A stretch of DNA of 64,000 bases from NCBI RefSeq assembly GCF_015351235.1, contig NZ_JADKSJ010000001.1:1303530-1367529 (forward strand). Direction: 5' to 3'. The notes beneath the pieces were generated by a model. The model was not told the origin of the DNA and did not search any database. It saw only the letters and a list, made by a program, of their open reading frames with translations. The DNA is from Plantibacter sp. VKM Ac-2880. Lineage in GTDB: Bacteria > Actinomycetota > Actinomycetes > Actinomycetales > Microbacteriaceae. This document shows, piece after piece, positions 18,354 through 27,783 of the stretch (its first letter is position 1; each line of letters starts with the position of its first letter). Made by a program: the position numbers and the translations under genes.

Positions 18354-19211
18354 CTAGTTGCGCGAGATGGCGAGCAGACGCAGGATCTCGACGTAGATCC
18401 AGATGACCGTGACCATGATGCCGAAGGCACCGGTCCAGCCGTACTTCGCCGGGGCGCGGTTCTGCACACCCCGCTGGATGAAGTCGAAGTCGAGCACGAG
18501 CGAGTACGCACCCATCAGCACCGCGAAGATGCCGATGACGATCCCGAGCGGGATGCCGAAGATCGTCGCGCCGTACAGCCCGAAGGGGTTGTTGAGGACG
18601 CCGGTGAACATCAGCACCAGGTTGAGGAGCTGGAAGACTCCGTAGCCGATGATGGCGACAAGGAACACCTTCGTGAGCTTCTTCGAAGCACGGACCTTGC
18701 CGCTGGCGAACAGGGCGAGGGTCACACCGACGACGGCGAGGGTCGCGAGGACCGCCTGCACGACGACGCCGGACCATGCCGGGTTGGCTTCGAAGACGCG
18801 GGAGATACCGCCGACGAAGAGGCCCTGGAACACGGCGTAGCCGAGGATGAGCGCCGGCACCGGCTCCTTCTTGAAGGAGTTGACGAGACCGAGGCCGAGC
18901 CCGCCGATCATGCCGATGATCATCGGGAGGGCGAAGCCGCTGCCCGACTGCAGGAGCGAGGTCGTCCACATCCAGGAGACGACGGCGAAGACCACGAGCA
19001 CGGCGAACGAACCGAGGGTCTTGACGAGCGTGTTCTCGATCGTCATGCGGTCGGCGGTGCCGACGCCCGCCGGTGCGGTGGGCTGTTCGTACATCTTCTG
19101 GAGCTGTTCGGCGGTCAGCGAGGGGTTCGCTGCTTGAGCTGCCTGCAGCGTCCCGCCTCCCTGCTTCGCGAATGCCGGGTTCTTCGAGAACGCGGGATTG
19201 TCGAGGGCCAT
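18354..19211 (-). CDS. Bax inhibitor-1/YccA-family membrane protein
   Basis: The 285-residue protein has a ~55-residue hydrophilic, Asn/Pro/Ala-rich N-terminus containing two NPAF repeats (DNPAFSKNPAFAK), followed by seven hydrophobic helices of the BI-1/YccA type (PALILGYAVFQGLFVGGIS, DFDFIQRGVQNRAP before the last helix). Homologues such as BsYetJ act as pH-gated calcium leak channels and E. coli YccA modulates FtsH. The role here is unknown. The gene is monocistronic. Confidence 0.87.
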   Translation of the reverse strand: MALDNPAFSKNPAFAKQGGGTLQAAQAANPSLTAEQLQKMYEQPTAPAGVGTADRMTIENTLVKTLGSFAVLVVFAVVSWMWTTSLLQSGSGFALPMIIGMIGGLGLGLVNSFKKEPVPALILGYAVFQGLFVGGISRVFEANPAWSGVVVQAVLATLAVVGVTLALFASGKVRASKKLTKVFLVAIIGYGVFQLLNLVLMFTGVLNNPFGLYGATIFGIPLGIVIGIFAVLMGAYSLVLDFDFIQRGVQNRAPAKYGWTGAFGIMVTVIWIYVEILRLLAISRN

Positions 19212-19387
19212 GGCTGATTCCTACTCTCAGTCGTGGAGGCTGTGTCGCGCCAAGCGGCGCTGCTGGCACCCAGAGTATCCGAGTTCCCTTTGAATCAGCC
19301 GGGTCGCGCCTGGAAAGGTCCGGACGGCGGCGGATGTTCGCCGCCAGCTGACAGCCGACACCCGACCAGGGTGCCCGGTCCTCGTCC

Positions 19388-19393
19388 TAGGCT
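19388..19393 (+). promoter_or_regulatory. -10 element TAGGCT, leaderless start of the GDPD gene
   Basis: TAGGCT ends six bases before the GTG at 19400, with no ribosome-binding site between. Confidence 0.55.
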
Positions 19394-19399
19394 GATCGC

Positions 19400-20443
19400 G
19401 TGCGCATCGACTCCTCGCCCAGCCCGCTCGTGATCGGACACCGGGGAGCACCCGGGTACCGTCCTGAGCACACCGAAGCGTCCTACCGACTCGCCTTCGC
19501 CCTCGGCGCCGATGCCGTCGAACCCGACCTGGTCGCCTCGAGGGACGGCGTGCTCGTGGTGCGTCATGAGAACGAGATCTCGGGGACGACGGACATCGCC
19601 TCGAGGCCGGACTTCGCCGATCGGCGGACCACGAAGACCATTGACGGCGATCAGCTGACCGGGTGGTTCACCGAGGACTTCACCTGGGCCGAGCTGTCGA
19701 CGTTGACCGCCCGGGAGCGCATCCCCGCCCTGCGCCCGACCAGTGCCGACCACGACGGGACGTCGCCCCTCCTCCGGTTCAGCGATCTCGTCGCCATCGT
19801 CCGCGACGCCGCCCGAGAGCACGCCCGCCCACTCGGGATCGTCGCGGAGGTGAAGCACGCGACCCATTTCGCGTCCGTCGGGCTCCCGCTCGACCGGTTG
19901 CTCGCCGACGCCCTCGCCACGACCGGTTTCGGTGCCGACGCCGCCGCCGAGCCGCTCATCGTCGAGTCGTTCGAGCAGTCCGTGCTCACGGCCCTGCAGC
20001 GGCGTGACGTGCGAGCGGAGTTCGTCTACCTCCTCGAACGGTCCGGCAGGCCGAGCGATCTGGTGGCGCGACTGGGGGAGGCCGCTCCCACGTACGCCGA
20101 CGCCATGACCGACGCCGGGCTCGCGACGATTGCGGGCGAGGTCGACGCCATCAGCGTCGACAAGGCGCTGCTGATCGATCTGGACGCGGTCGACGGCCCC
20201 GGCCCGACCGATCTCGTGCAGCGCGCGCACGCGGCCGGCCTCAGCGTCTACACCTGGACGCTCCGACCGGAGAACCGCTTCCTCGCGCCGCCGTTCCGCT
20301 CAGGGGAGGACCCCGCCGCGTTCGGTGACTGGCGGGCGGAGTTCGCCCTGGTGCTCTCGACGGGCGTCGACGGGGTCTTCGTCGACCACGCCGACCTCGG
20401 TGCGGCCGCCCGCTCGGCCTTCCTCGCTCAGCGGGAGCGCTGA
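19400..20443 (+). CDS. Glycerophosphodiester phosphodiesterase
   Basis: The 347-residue enzyme hydrolyses glycerophosphodiesters to glycerol-3-phosphate and an alcohol. It shows the GDPD motifs: VIGHRGAPGYRPEHTEAS with His14 and Arg15, ADAVEPDLVASRDGVLVVRHE with Glu41, Asp43 and His56, and VAEVKHATHF in the middle. No signal peptide is seen, so it is probably cytoplasmic. The GTG at 19400 is set by the TAGGCT six bases upstream. It may feed glycerol-3-phosphate to GlpD. It is closely followed by pcrA. Confidence 0.9.
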   Translation: MRIDSSPSPLVIGHRGAPGYRPEHTEASYRLAFALGADAVEPDLVASRDGVLVVRHENEISGTTDIASRPDFADRRTTKTIDGDQLTGWFTEDFTWAELSTLTARERIPALRPTSADHDGTSPLLRFSDLVAIVRDAAREHARPLGIVAEVKHATHFASVGLPLDRLLADALATTGFGADAAAEPLIVESFEQSVLTALQRRDVRAEFVYLLERSGRPSDLVARLGEAAPTYADAMTDAGLATIAGEVDAISVDKALLIDLDAVDGPGPTDLVQRAHAAGLSVYTWTLRPENRFLAPPFRSGEDPAAFGDWRAEFALVLSTGVDGVFVDHADLGAAARSAFLAQRER

Positions 20444-20482
20444 CGCCCCGGTCCGGGTCGGGCCGATGTCGGAGGCAGCGCC

Positions 20483-20488
20483 TAGACT
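20483..20488 (+). promoter_or_regulatory. -10 element TAGACT near the pcrA start
   Basis: TAGACT ends ten bases before the ATG at 20499, so the mRNA would have a leader of only a few bases. Confidence 0.4.
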
Positions 20489-20498
20489 TGCAGGCGAT

Positions 20499-22967
20499 AT
20501 GGCGAGCACTCCTTCTTCGAACGCCGACGCCGTCCAACCGGTGATCGTCGACTGGCCCACAGCGTCCATCCCCGGGACGCCCTCCGACGAGCACGCCGCG
20601 GGGAGCCGTCTCCTCGACGGCCTCAACCCGCAGCAGCGGATCGCCGTCGAGTACCGGGGGCAGGCGCTGCTCATCGTCGCGGGTGCCGGCTCCGGGAAGA
20701 CGAGCGTGCTCACGCGGCGGATCGCGCTGCTGCTGGAACAGCGTGAGGCCTGGCCCAGCCAGATCCTCGCCATCACCTTCACGAACAAGGCCGCTGCCGA
20801 GATGCGTGAGCGCGTCGAGGCGCTCGTCGGCCAGGCTGCCCAGGGGATGTGGATCTCGACCTTCCACTCCGCCTGCGTCCGCATCCTCCGTCGGGAGGCG
20901 GAGCACTTCGGGTTCACGAAGAACTTCACGATCTACGACAGCGGCGACCAGCGCGCCCTGCTGAAGCGCATCATCAAGGAGCTGGAGGCCGACGCCTACG
21001 GGTTCACGCCGTCGAACACCTCGGCCAAGATCTCGAAGCTGAAGAACGAGCTCTCCGACGTCGAGTCGTACTCGCGCACCATCAACACGAACGATCCGCA
21101 GGAGCTCGTGTTCCTCCAGATCTTCCGCAAGTACACCCGGGCGCTCGCCGACGCGAACGCTTTCGACTTCGACGACCTCATCAGCCAGACCGTGTTCCTG
21201 TTCCGGGCGTTCCCGCACGTCGCCGCCCAGTACCAGCAGCGGTTCCGGCACATCCTCGTCGACGAGTACCAGGACACGAACCACGCCCAGTACTCCCTCA
21301 TCCGCGAGCTCACCCGCGCACCCGCCGCCGGCTCAGACCACCTGGCCATCGCGCAGGCGGACGGCGCCTCACTCACGGTCGTCGGTGACTCCGACCAGTC
21401 GATCTACGCGTTCCGTGGCGCGGACATCCGGAACATCACCGAGTTCGAGCGGGACTTCCCTGGAGCGAAGGTCGTCCTCCTCGAGCAGAACTACCGTTCC
21501 ACCCAGAACATCCTCTCGGCGGCGAACGCGGTCATCTCCAACAACTTCGACCGCAAGGACAAGAAGCTGTGGACGGCCGTGGGCGACGGCGAGAAGATCG
21601 TCGGGTTCACCGGCTACTCCGGGCACGACGAGGCGCAGTTCATCGCCGACGAGATCGAGAAGCTGCGGAACGGCGGCACGGCCTACAGCGACATCGCGGT
21701 CTTCTACCGCACCAACGCGCAGACCCGTGCGCTCGAGGAGATCTTCATCCGGGCGGCATTGCCCTACCGGATCATGGGTGGCACCAAGTTCTACGAACGC
21801 GCGGAGATCAAGGACGCACTGGCGTACCTCGTGTCCGTCGCGAACCCCGCCGACATCATGGCGTTGCGGCGCATCCTCAACACCCCGAAGCGCGGCATCG
21901 GGCCGGCGACGGAGACGGCGCTCGCGAGCTTCGCCGAGAACAACGGCGTCACCTTCCGCGAGGCGATGCGGCGCGCCGACGCACTCGGGCTCGGCCCGAA
22001 GGTCACGAGCGCGATCCTGCAGTTGTCCGCGCTGCTCGACGAGGCACAGGTCGCGCTCGACGAGGCTGCGGCCGCCGACCGCCCCACCGCATCGGCGACC
22101 GCCGTCGGCGACGTCCTGTCGCTGCTCATGACGAAGAGCGGTTACCTCGACTCCCTGCGCAACAGCCGGGACCCACAGGACGAGGCACGTGCCGAGAACG
22201 TCGACGAGCTCGTCGCGGTCACGAAGGAGTTCGCGAAGAACAACCCGGACGGCGGCATCGTGGACTTCCTCACCGAGGTCTCGCTCGTCGCCGCTGCCGA
22301 CGACCTCGACGACGCGACCGGCAGCGTCTCCCTCATGACGCTCCACACGGCGAAGGGGCTGGAGTACGACGCGGTCTTCCTCACCGGCATCGAGGAGGAT
22401 CTGCTCCCGCACCGGATGTCGGCCAGTGAACCAGGCGGCCCGGCGGAGGAGCGTCGTCTGTTCTACGTCGGCATCACCCGCGCCAGGAAACGTCTGTACT
22501 TGTCGCTCGCGATGACCAGGGCCCAATACGGCGAGACCGCCGTCGCGATGCCCAGTCGCTACCTGCAGGAGATCCCGGCCGACCTCATCGAGTGGCGGCA
22601 GTCACCAGGAAACGTCAACGGCCGCGGCGGAACGCAGTCGCGGGCGCTCAACGCGCGCCGCGCCCCGTCGAGCGACCGCTGGTCGGTCCGCTCTCTGCCC
22701 GAGGGGGCGTCCGCCGGCGACACGCGGTTCTCCGGCGGTTCGAGCAAGCCGGAGACGGCCTGGGCGAACCGCATCACGGCGAAGGTCCGCGACAACGGCG
22801 ACCTCGAACTCGTCCCCGGCGACCGCATCTCCCACGCGGACTTCGGCGTGGGACGCGTGAACGCGGTCACGGGGGAGGGCGCCAAGCGCATCGCCCACGT
22901 GCAGTTCGAGTCGGCCGGAGCGAAGAAGCTGCTGATCAAGATCGCCCCCATCGAGAAGGTGGACTGA
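20499..22967 (+). CDS. pcrA: ATP-dependent DNA helicase PcrA/UvrD
   Basis: This 822-residue superfamily 1A helicase unwinds DNA 3'-5' in repair and replication-fork clearing. It has the Q-motif (LNPQQRIAVEY), Walker A GAGSGKTS (62-69), motif II DEYQDTN from residue 255, GDSDQSIYAFRGA, LEQNYRST, LMTLHTAKGLEYDAVFLTG and FYVGITRARKRL in order. The C-terminal ~50 residues (GDRISHADFGVGRVNAVTG) form the Tudor-like domain that in other PcrA proteins binds RNA polymerase. The ATG at 20499 is chosen from the TAGACT just upstream; the frame is open further back into the GDPD gene. Confidence 0.95.
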   Translation: MASTPSSNADAVQPVIVDWPTASIPGTPSDEHAAGSRLLDGLNPQQRIAVEYRGQALLIVAGAGSGKTSVLTRRIALLLEQREAWPSQILAITFTNKAAAEMRERVEALVGQAAQGMWISTFHSACVRILRREAEHFGFTKNFTIYDSGDQRALLKRIIKELEADAYGFTPSNTSAKISKLKNELSDVESYSRTINTNDPQELVFLQIFRKYTRALADANAFDFDDLISQTVFLFRAFPHVAAQYQQRFRHILVDEYQDTNHAQYSLIRELTRAPAAGSDHLAIAQADGASLTVVGDSDQSIYAFRGADIRNITEFERDFPGAKVVLLEQNYRSTQNILSAANAVISNNFDRKDKKLWTAVGDGEKIVGFTGYSGHDEAQFIADEIEKLRNGGTAYSDIAVFYRTNAQTRALEEIFIRAALPYRIMGGTKFYERAEIKDALAYLVSVANPADIMALRRILNTPKRGIGPATETALASFAENNGVTFREAMRRADALGLGPKVTSAILQLSALLDEAQVALDEAAAADRPTASATAVGDVLSLLMTKSGYLDSLRNSRDPQDEARAENVDELVAVTKEFAKNNPDGGIVDFLTEVSLVAAADDLDDATGSVSLMTLHTAKGLEYDAVFLTGIEEDLLPHRMSASEPGGPAEERRLFYVGITRARKRLYLSLAMTRAQYGETAVAMPSRYLQEIPADLIEWRQSPGNVNGRGGTQSRALNARRAPSSDRWSVRSLPEGASAGDTRFSGGSSKPETAWANRITAKVRDNGDLELVPGDRISHADFGVGRVNAVTGEGAKRIAHVQFESAGAKKLLIKIAPIEKVD

Positions 22968-23026
22968 GCCGGGCGTTGGCGCTCGCCCAGCGCTCCTCAC
23001 GGGTTCCCCGGGCCGGATGGAGCATC

Positions 23027-23032
23027 TAGGCT
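23027..23032 (+). promoter_or_regulatory. -10 element TAGGCT, leaderless start of the SseB-like gene
   Basis: TAGGCT ends eight bases before the ATG at 23041 and decides for this ATG over the in-frame start at 23017, which lies upstream of the promoter. Confidence 0.5.
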
Positions 23033-23040
23033 CATTCATC

Positions 23041-24045
23041 ATGGGTCTGTTCTCCAAGCGCAACGCGTCCGATGCCCGATCCGCAGCTGCGGAAGCCGAG
23101 ACCTCGGCTCCTGAGGGCGAGGCGGCTCCCGAAGCCGAGGCCCCGGAAGCCGTTCCGCACGTCTCGATCTCGGTGACGACGGTCAACTCGGCCGCTCGGA
23201 CCCCGGAGGCCCCCGTGTCGGTGCCCGCCCCGCCGGCCGCGGCCCCGGCACCGACGCCCCCAGCCGGCGAACCGGACACGAACGTGGACCTGGCCCAGGC
23301 GCTCACCGCCTTGGCGGAGGGCGGCGACGAGCGGGCCATGATGCACGTGCTGCGGCAGAGCATCCAGGGCAAGCTGCTGCTCTCGACGAGTCTCGACGGC
23401 GTCTCGGAGGAGGACAAGGCCGCCGGTCGCGTCCCGCTCGGCGTCCACCGCGACGCCGAGGGCGCCGTGTACCTCCTCGCCTTCACCTCGCCTCGTGAGC
23501 TCGAGAAGACGCGGACGGCCGAGGGGCCCGTGACCGGGGTCGCGGTGGACGCGGTGTGGGCGCTGCGTCAGGCGTCCGGCGAAGGGTACGCCGGGATCGT
23601 CCTGAACCCGGCCGACGGCAAGGCGAGCGCCGTCGTCCCGAAGACACTCATCGTGCGCCTGTTCGGGGACGGCCGCAACAACGACCCGGCGAAGCAGGCA
23701 CTCGCCCAGCCCCGCGACGCCGACGCCCTCCAGCGACTGGTCGCGGCGCTCGCCACGCACGGCGGCTTCGTCGCCGGACGAGCGGAGGTCGACGAGGACG
23801 GCAACCGCAAGACGATCGGCATCGCCGAGACCCGACTCGGCGACCGCCGGCTCCTCGAGGTCTTCACCGCTCCGATCGAGATCGCGGCACTCGGACGAGG
23901 CGACGACGCGTACCCCGTCACGGCTGCGGAACTCGCAGCAGCGCTCCGCAGCGACGAGGGCATCACCGGGATCATCGTGAACCCGGCTGCACCGTGGCTG
24001 GACGTCGACCGCGCTCAGCTCGCACCGCTCCTCGACGTCCGCTGA
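23041..24045 (+). CDS. SseB-family protein
   Basis: The 334-residue protein begins with a short basic stretch (MGLFSKRNA), then a ~75-residue Ala/Pro/Glu-rich low-complexity segment, and from about residue 80 the folded SseB N-terminal domain (ALTALAEGGDERAMMHVLRQ, EGAVYLLAFTSPRELEK, YAGIVLNPAD) and a second SseB-like domain after ~210. SseB-type proteins are widespread in actinobacteria and have no agreed function. No signal peptide is evident. The 3' end overlaps the 3' end of the convergent surface-protein gene by 74 bases. Confidence 0.82.
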   Translation: MGLFSKRNASDARSAAAEAETSAPEGEAAPEAEAPEAVPHVSISVTTVNSAARTPEAPVSVPAPPAAAPAPTPPAGEPDTNVDLAQALTALAEGGDERAMMHVLRQSIQGKLLLSTSLDGVSEEDKAAGRVPLGVHRDAEGAVYLLAFTSPRELEKTRTAEGPVTGVAVDAVWALRQASGEGYAGIVLNPADGKASAVVPKTLIVRLFGDGRNNDPAKQALAQPRDADALQRLVAALATHGGFVAGRAEVDEDGNRKTIGIAETRLGDRRLLEVFTAPIEIAALGRGDDAYPVTAAELAAALRSDEGITGIIVNPAAPWLDVDRAQLAPLLDVR

Positions 24046-25549
24046 CGTCGCCGGCGGTCCGGCTCGGCGTCGAACGCCGCCGGAGTGCGACGAGCCCGCC
24101 GCCGAGGGCGAGGGCCAGCGTGGCCACCGTCGCGGCGAGGATGAGCGACCGGTCGTCGGTGCCGGTTTCGGCGAGACGGTGCTCGGTGATCTCCGGGACG
24201 GGCGGTGAGACGACCCGGGTGGTCTCGGCGGCGACCCCGAACGCCGACCTCCAGGGACGGATCATGGCGCCACCCTGCTCCGGGGCCGTGTCGGTCGGTT
24301 CGATGCGCTCGACCCAGACGTAATAGCCGTCCTCGGGGACGATGCACGATGGCGTCGTGTAGTCGCCGGGACCCGCGTCGGCGACGGTCTCCACTTCACA
24401 GACGAGGGGAGCGCCGAGTGGCGCCTCGGGTGCTTCGACCGGCCGCTCGCCGAACGGGCCGAGCAGCTGGCTCCGGACGGTCACCGGGATGGGCGCGTAC
24501 GGTCCGCCCTCCGGACCGAAGACGCCCCACTCCGAGGAGAGTCCGGCGTCCGTCGCGATCCCGACCGACAGGTGGTCGACGATCTCGGTTCCGGGTGCGG
24601 CGGTGGCGTGCGACGTGGTCGTGACGACGACCGGCTGGAACGGCAGGGGCGTGGTGCGCTCGCGGTCCGCGCTCGCCTCGGCGGTCACGGTGATGGGACG
24701 CGCGACGAGGACGCTCTGCACGTGGTCGGCGCTGCGGGCGATGGTCATGCCGCCGCCGTAGGGCAGCTCGCCGTAGGCCACGGTCGCCGAGAAGGTGACG
24801 ACCGCGGAGTCGGTGCTCGGAACGATCCGGTGGCCTTCACCGTTCCCGACGGCCTTGACCGAGGTGCCGTCCTCGAAGGTGGCACCGTCGAGCGTGATCG
24901 TCCCGGTGTGGGTCCCCGGTGGCAGGGTGGTCGTCCCGGACGAGACGAAGTCGACGGCCAGCTCGGAACGGACCACGTCGAAGCCGTCTTCACCACGGTC
25001 GAGGTACAGCTCGGCGCTCGCTCCGCGACTCGCGCCGCCCGGGCCGTCGGCCTCCGCCAGCATCCGGTGCGCGAGCGCCAGCACGTACTCAGCGCTCGCG
25101 CCGGCCCGCGAGGCGATCTGCGCCGGCGTGTAGCCGTTCAGGCCGGTGATCATCCAGGTGGCGAGCTGGCCGGCAGCGGCCTCGTCGGCGTTCTGGCTCG
25201 CCCCCCAGTGCCGGGACAGGTAGGCGAGGCGAGCGGCGTCCTCGGGCTTGAACCAGCCGAGCGAGTCGCCGTCGACGTATTCGTAGCTGTGGCCAGGGGG
25301 GATCGGGAGGTCGAGGTTGATGCAGAACCCGACCGTACCGTCGTCGAACGCCCAGGATCCGAGCCAGCGGCCGTCCGAGGCCGCTCGGTGGCCGTAGGCG
25401 GCGCCGGTCGCGGCGAGGGCCGAGGCCTGGGTCGCGCCGCCGAACACGATCGCCAGCAGCATGGTGAGGAGGATCGGGACGGCCAGCAGGAGTCGGGTGC
25501 GGGGTCTGCGGGGCAGACGGGTGCGGAGGAGGAGGGCAGGAGTTGTCAT
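23972..25549 (-). CDS. Sortase-anchored surface protein with predicted thioester domain
   Basis: The 525-residue protein has a signal peptide (LLLAVPILLTMLLAIVFGGA, cleavage after the ASA/LAA region). Residues ~60-180 contain VGFCINLD (Cys76) and AGQLATWMIT (Gln128), the Cys...Gln pattern of TED domains that form an internal thioester for covalent attachment to surfaces. Two to three beta-rich domains follow. The C-terminus is a sorting signal: LAETG, a hydrophobic helix (LILAATVATLALALGGG) and RRR, then an unusually long ~35-residue Arg-rich tail. LAxTG is typical of class E sortases. The ATG at 25549 starts the signal peptide. It is convergent with, and overlaps, the SseB-like gene. Confidence 0.72.
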   Translation of the reverse strand: MTTPALLLRTRLPRRPRTRLLLAVPILLTMLLAIVFGGATQASALAATGAAYGHRAASDGRWLGSWAFDDGTVGFCINLDLPIPPGHSYEYVDGDSLGWFKPEDAARLAYLSRHWGASQNADEAAAGQLATWMITGLNGYTPAQIASRAGASAEYVLALAHRMLAEADGPGGASRGASAELYLDRGEDGFDVVRSELAVDFVSSGTTTLPPGTHTGTITLDGATFEDGTSVKAVGNGEGHRIVPSTDSAVVTFSATVAYGELPYGGGMTIARSADHVQSVLVARPITVTAEASADRERTTPLPFQPVVVTTTSHATAAPGTEIVDHLSVGIATDAGLSSEWGVFGPEGGPYAPIPVTVRSQLLGPFGERPVEAPEAPLGAPLVCEVETVADAGPGDYTTPSCIVPEDGYYVWVERIEPTDTAPEQGGAMIRPWRSAFGVAAETTRVVSPPVPEITEHRLAETGTDDRSLILAATVATLALALGGGLVALRRRSTPSRTAGDVSGRRGAVRAERGRRPATVQPGSR

Positions 25550-25644
25550 GTGCCCATGGTGGGAAACTGCCGTGCCCAGCGGCGTCGACCGGGCGCCGGA
25601 TGTGGAGGCGACGCGTTCGGAGGCGCCCTGTGGAGCGGTCTGCG

Positions 25645-26445
25645 TCAGCGGGAGGAGACGGCTGGTTCGGCCTGTTCGCGCGCTCGCATGGTCCGCAGGT
25701 ACCAGGTCGAGGGAGCCGCCCTGGCCCACCTCGGCAAGCGGGGCCAGACGAGCCTGGCGACCTGCAGCCGCCGGCCGAAGCGGCGCTGTTGGACCGGGGT
25801 CCAGCGGAAGCCGTAGGCGGTTCGGAGCGCGGGCGGCAGGAGCCCGGCCGTGACGAGGCGGACGAGCGGGAGCAGCGCCCGGACGAGGGGAGGTGCCGCG
25901 CGAGCGGTCAGGAGCTGGACGGACACGGCACGGGCCTCGGGGGTCACGTGGAGGTCCGCGAGCCGTGCCTGGAAGTAGTCGTCGAAGGCCGCGCGGGTGG
26001 CCGGCCACCGCTCGGCGGGGAGTTGCAGGCTCGTCCCGACGATCGCGTATTCGCGATGCAATCGCTCGCGGGATCCGTCGTCGAGTGGGCCGAAGACGAG
26101 CTCGTACACCTGGACCGCGGTGTCGTACAGGGTGGCGGCCACCCAGAGTTGCGCGTCCGCGTCGAAGGCCGAGTAGGCGGGTGCAGGGTCGTCTGCCGAC
26201 GACCGGACCGGCGCATGTGCCCGGTTCACCCGACGTGCGACGAGGCGCTGTTCCTCGGGGGTCCCGAGCGCGAGTGCGTAGACGAAGGTGAGTGTCGCGT
26301 GCAGCCGGTCGAGGGGACGCGCGTCGAAGTCGCTGTGCCGCGCGACCCCGGCTGCGACGGCCGGATCGGCGATCTGCAACAGGATGGCACGGCCCGCACC
26401 GGCGACGAGGATGCCCTCGCGCGCCAGGTCCGCCATCCCGGTCAT
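25645..26445 (-). CDS. MpaB/DUF2236-family (oxygenase MpaB-like) protein
   Basis: The 266-residue protein matches the DUF2236 family: AREGILVAGAGRAILLQIADPAVAAGVARHSDF at the start, then RLHATLTFVYALALGTPEE, and ARRVNRAHAPV containing the conserved His. This family includes the latex-clearing/MpaB heme oxygenases, and MpaB itself acts on mycophenolic-acid precursors; the bacterial substrate is unknown. The ATG at 26445 follows a TAGGGT by seven bases. It is divergent from sucC and 95 bases upstream of the surface-protein gene on the same strand. Confidence 0.83.
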   Translation of the reverse strand: MTGMADLAREGILVAGAGRAILLQIADPAVAAGVARHSDFDARPLDRLHATLTFVYALALGTPEEQRLVARRVNRAHAPVRSSADDPAPAYSAFDADAQLWVAATLYDTAVQVYELVFGPLDDGSRERLHREYAIVGTSLQLPAERWPATRAAFDDYFQARLADLHVTPEARAVSVQLLTARAAPPLVRALLPLVRLVTAGLLPPALRTAYGFRWTPVQQRRFGRRLQVARLVWPRLPRWARAAPSTWYLRTMRAREQAEPAVSSR

Positions 26446-26452
26446 GGAACCG

Positions 26453-26458
26453 ACCCTA
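26453..26458 (-). promoter_or_regulatory. -10 element TAGGGT, leaderless start of the MpaB-like gene
   Basis: Read on the minus strand, TAGGGT ends seven bases before the ATG at 26445, with no ribosome-binding site. Confidence 0.5.
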
Positions 26459-26500
26459 GTCGTTCACGGTGAACGTCCGGCTGCGGACGAGCGCTGGGGG

Positions 26501-26506
26501 TAGAGT
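26501..26506 (+). promoter_or_regulatory. Possible -10 element TAGAGT of sucCD
   Basis: TAGAGT lies about 100 bases before the sucC GTG, in the divergent region with the MpaB-like gene. A matching -35 box is not obvious. Confidence 0.35.
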
Positions 26507-26605
26507 CGTCACTGGCCCTTTTTCTCTCGCCGCCGAGATAACGCGCGGCCGAAAATCGCCACGACAATCACAGCAGAACGCGCGAAGCGCGGATGGGAAT
26601 GACAC

Positions 26606-27769
26606 GTGGATCTTTACGAGTATCAGGCACGAGACCTGTTCGAGCAGTACGAGGTTCCGGTCCTCGCCGGCATCATCGCCGACACCCCGGACGAGGTGCG
26701 GGCGGCTGCCGAGCGTCTCGGCGGCGTCGTCGTCGTCAAGGCGCAGGTGAAGGTCGGAGGCCGCGGCAAGGCCGGCGGCGTCAAGGTCGCGAAGACCCCC
26801 GACGAGGCGTACGAGGCGGCCAAGGCCATCCTCGGTCTCGACATCAAGGGCCACGTCGTCAAGCGCGTCATGGTCGCAGCAGGTGCGCGGATCGCGCAGG
26901 AGTTCTACTTCTCCGTGCTGCTGGACCGCGCCAACCGCTCCTACCTGTCGCTCACGAGCGTCGAAGGCGGCATGGAGATCGAGCAGCTCGCAGTCGAGAA
27001 GCCCGAGGCGCTCGCGCGCATCGAGGTCGACCCGCTGACGGGCGTCGACAAGGCGGCCGCGGTCGCGATCGCGCAGGCCGCGAACTTCCCCGAGGAGCTC
27101 GTCGACCAGGTCTCCGACGTGTTCGTGAAGCTGTACGACGTCTACAAGGGTGAGGACGCGACGCTCGTCGAGGTCAACCCGCTCGTCCTCACGGAGGAGG
27201 GCCGCATCGTCGCCCTCGACGGCAAGGTGTCGCTCGACGAGAACGCCGCGTTCCGTCACCCGAACCACGCCGCCCTCGAGGACACGGCCGCCGAGGACCC
27301 CCTGGAGCTCAAGGCGAAGGAGAACGACCTCAACTACGTCAAGCTCGACGGTGAGGTCGGCATCATCGGTAACGGCGCAGGCCTCGTGATGTCCACGCTC
27401 GACGTCGTCGCGTACGCGGGCGAGCAGCACGGCGGCGTCAAGCCGGCCAACTTCCTCGACATCGGCGGTGGAGCATCGGCCGAGGTCATGGCCGCCGGCC
27501 TCGACGTCATCCTGGGTGACGCGCAAGTCAAGAGCGTGTTCGTGAACGTGTTCGGTGGCATCACCGCGTGCGACGCGGTCGCGAACGGCATCGTGAAGGC
27601 GCTCGAGATCCTCGGCGACACCGCGACCAAGCCGCTCGTGGTGCGCCTCGACGGCAACAAGGTCGAGGAAGGCCGCGAGATCCTCCGCGCAGCCGCCCAC
27701 CCGCTCATCACGCTCGCCGCAACCATGGACGAAGGCGCCGACAAGGCCGCCGAGCTGGCTTCGAAGTAA
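26606..27769 (+). CDS. sucC: Succinyl-CoA ligase (ADP-forming), beta subunit
   Basis: SucC is the nucleotide-binding subunit of the TCA-cycle enzyme that converts succinyl-CoA to succinate with ATP or GTP formation. The 387-residue product has the ATP-grasp fold beginning [35 protein letters not shown] in the nucleotide site, [10 protein letters not shown] for metal binding, and a C-terminal ligase-CoA domain ([19 protein letters not shown]). The GTG at 26606 is the family-consistent start. It is separated from sucD by 14 bases and forms an operon with it. Confidence 0.96.
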   Translation: MDLYEYQARDLFEQYEVPVLAGIIADTPDEVRAAAERLGGVVVVKAQVKVGGRGKAGGVKVAKTPDEAYEAAKAILGLDIKGHVVKRVMVAAGARIAQEFYFSVLLDRANRSYLSLTSVEGGMEIEQLAVEKPEALARIEVDPLTGVDKAAAVAIAQAANFPEELVDQVSDVFVKLYDVYKGEDATLVEVNPLVLTEEGRIVALDGKVSLDENAAFRHPNHAALEDTAAEDPLELKAKENDLNYVKLDGEVGIIGNGAGLVMSTLDVVAYAGEQHGGVKPANFLDIGGGASAEVMAAGLDVILGDAQVKSVFVNVFGGITACDAVANGIVKALEILGDTATKPLVVRLDGNKVEEGREILRAAAHPLITLAATMDEGADKAAELASK

Positions 27770-27783
27770 GGGATCGCACACGC

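Noticed and set aside
25550-26008. Upstream extension of the surface protein
   Set aside because: The extension would place the signal peptide in the middle of the protein and overlaps the MpaB-like gene.
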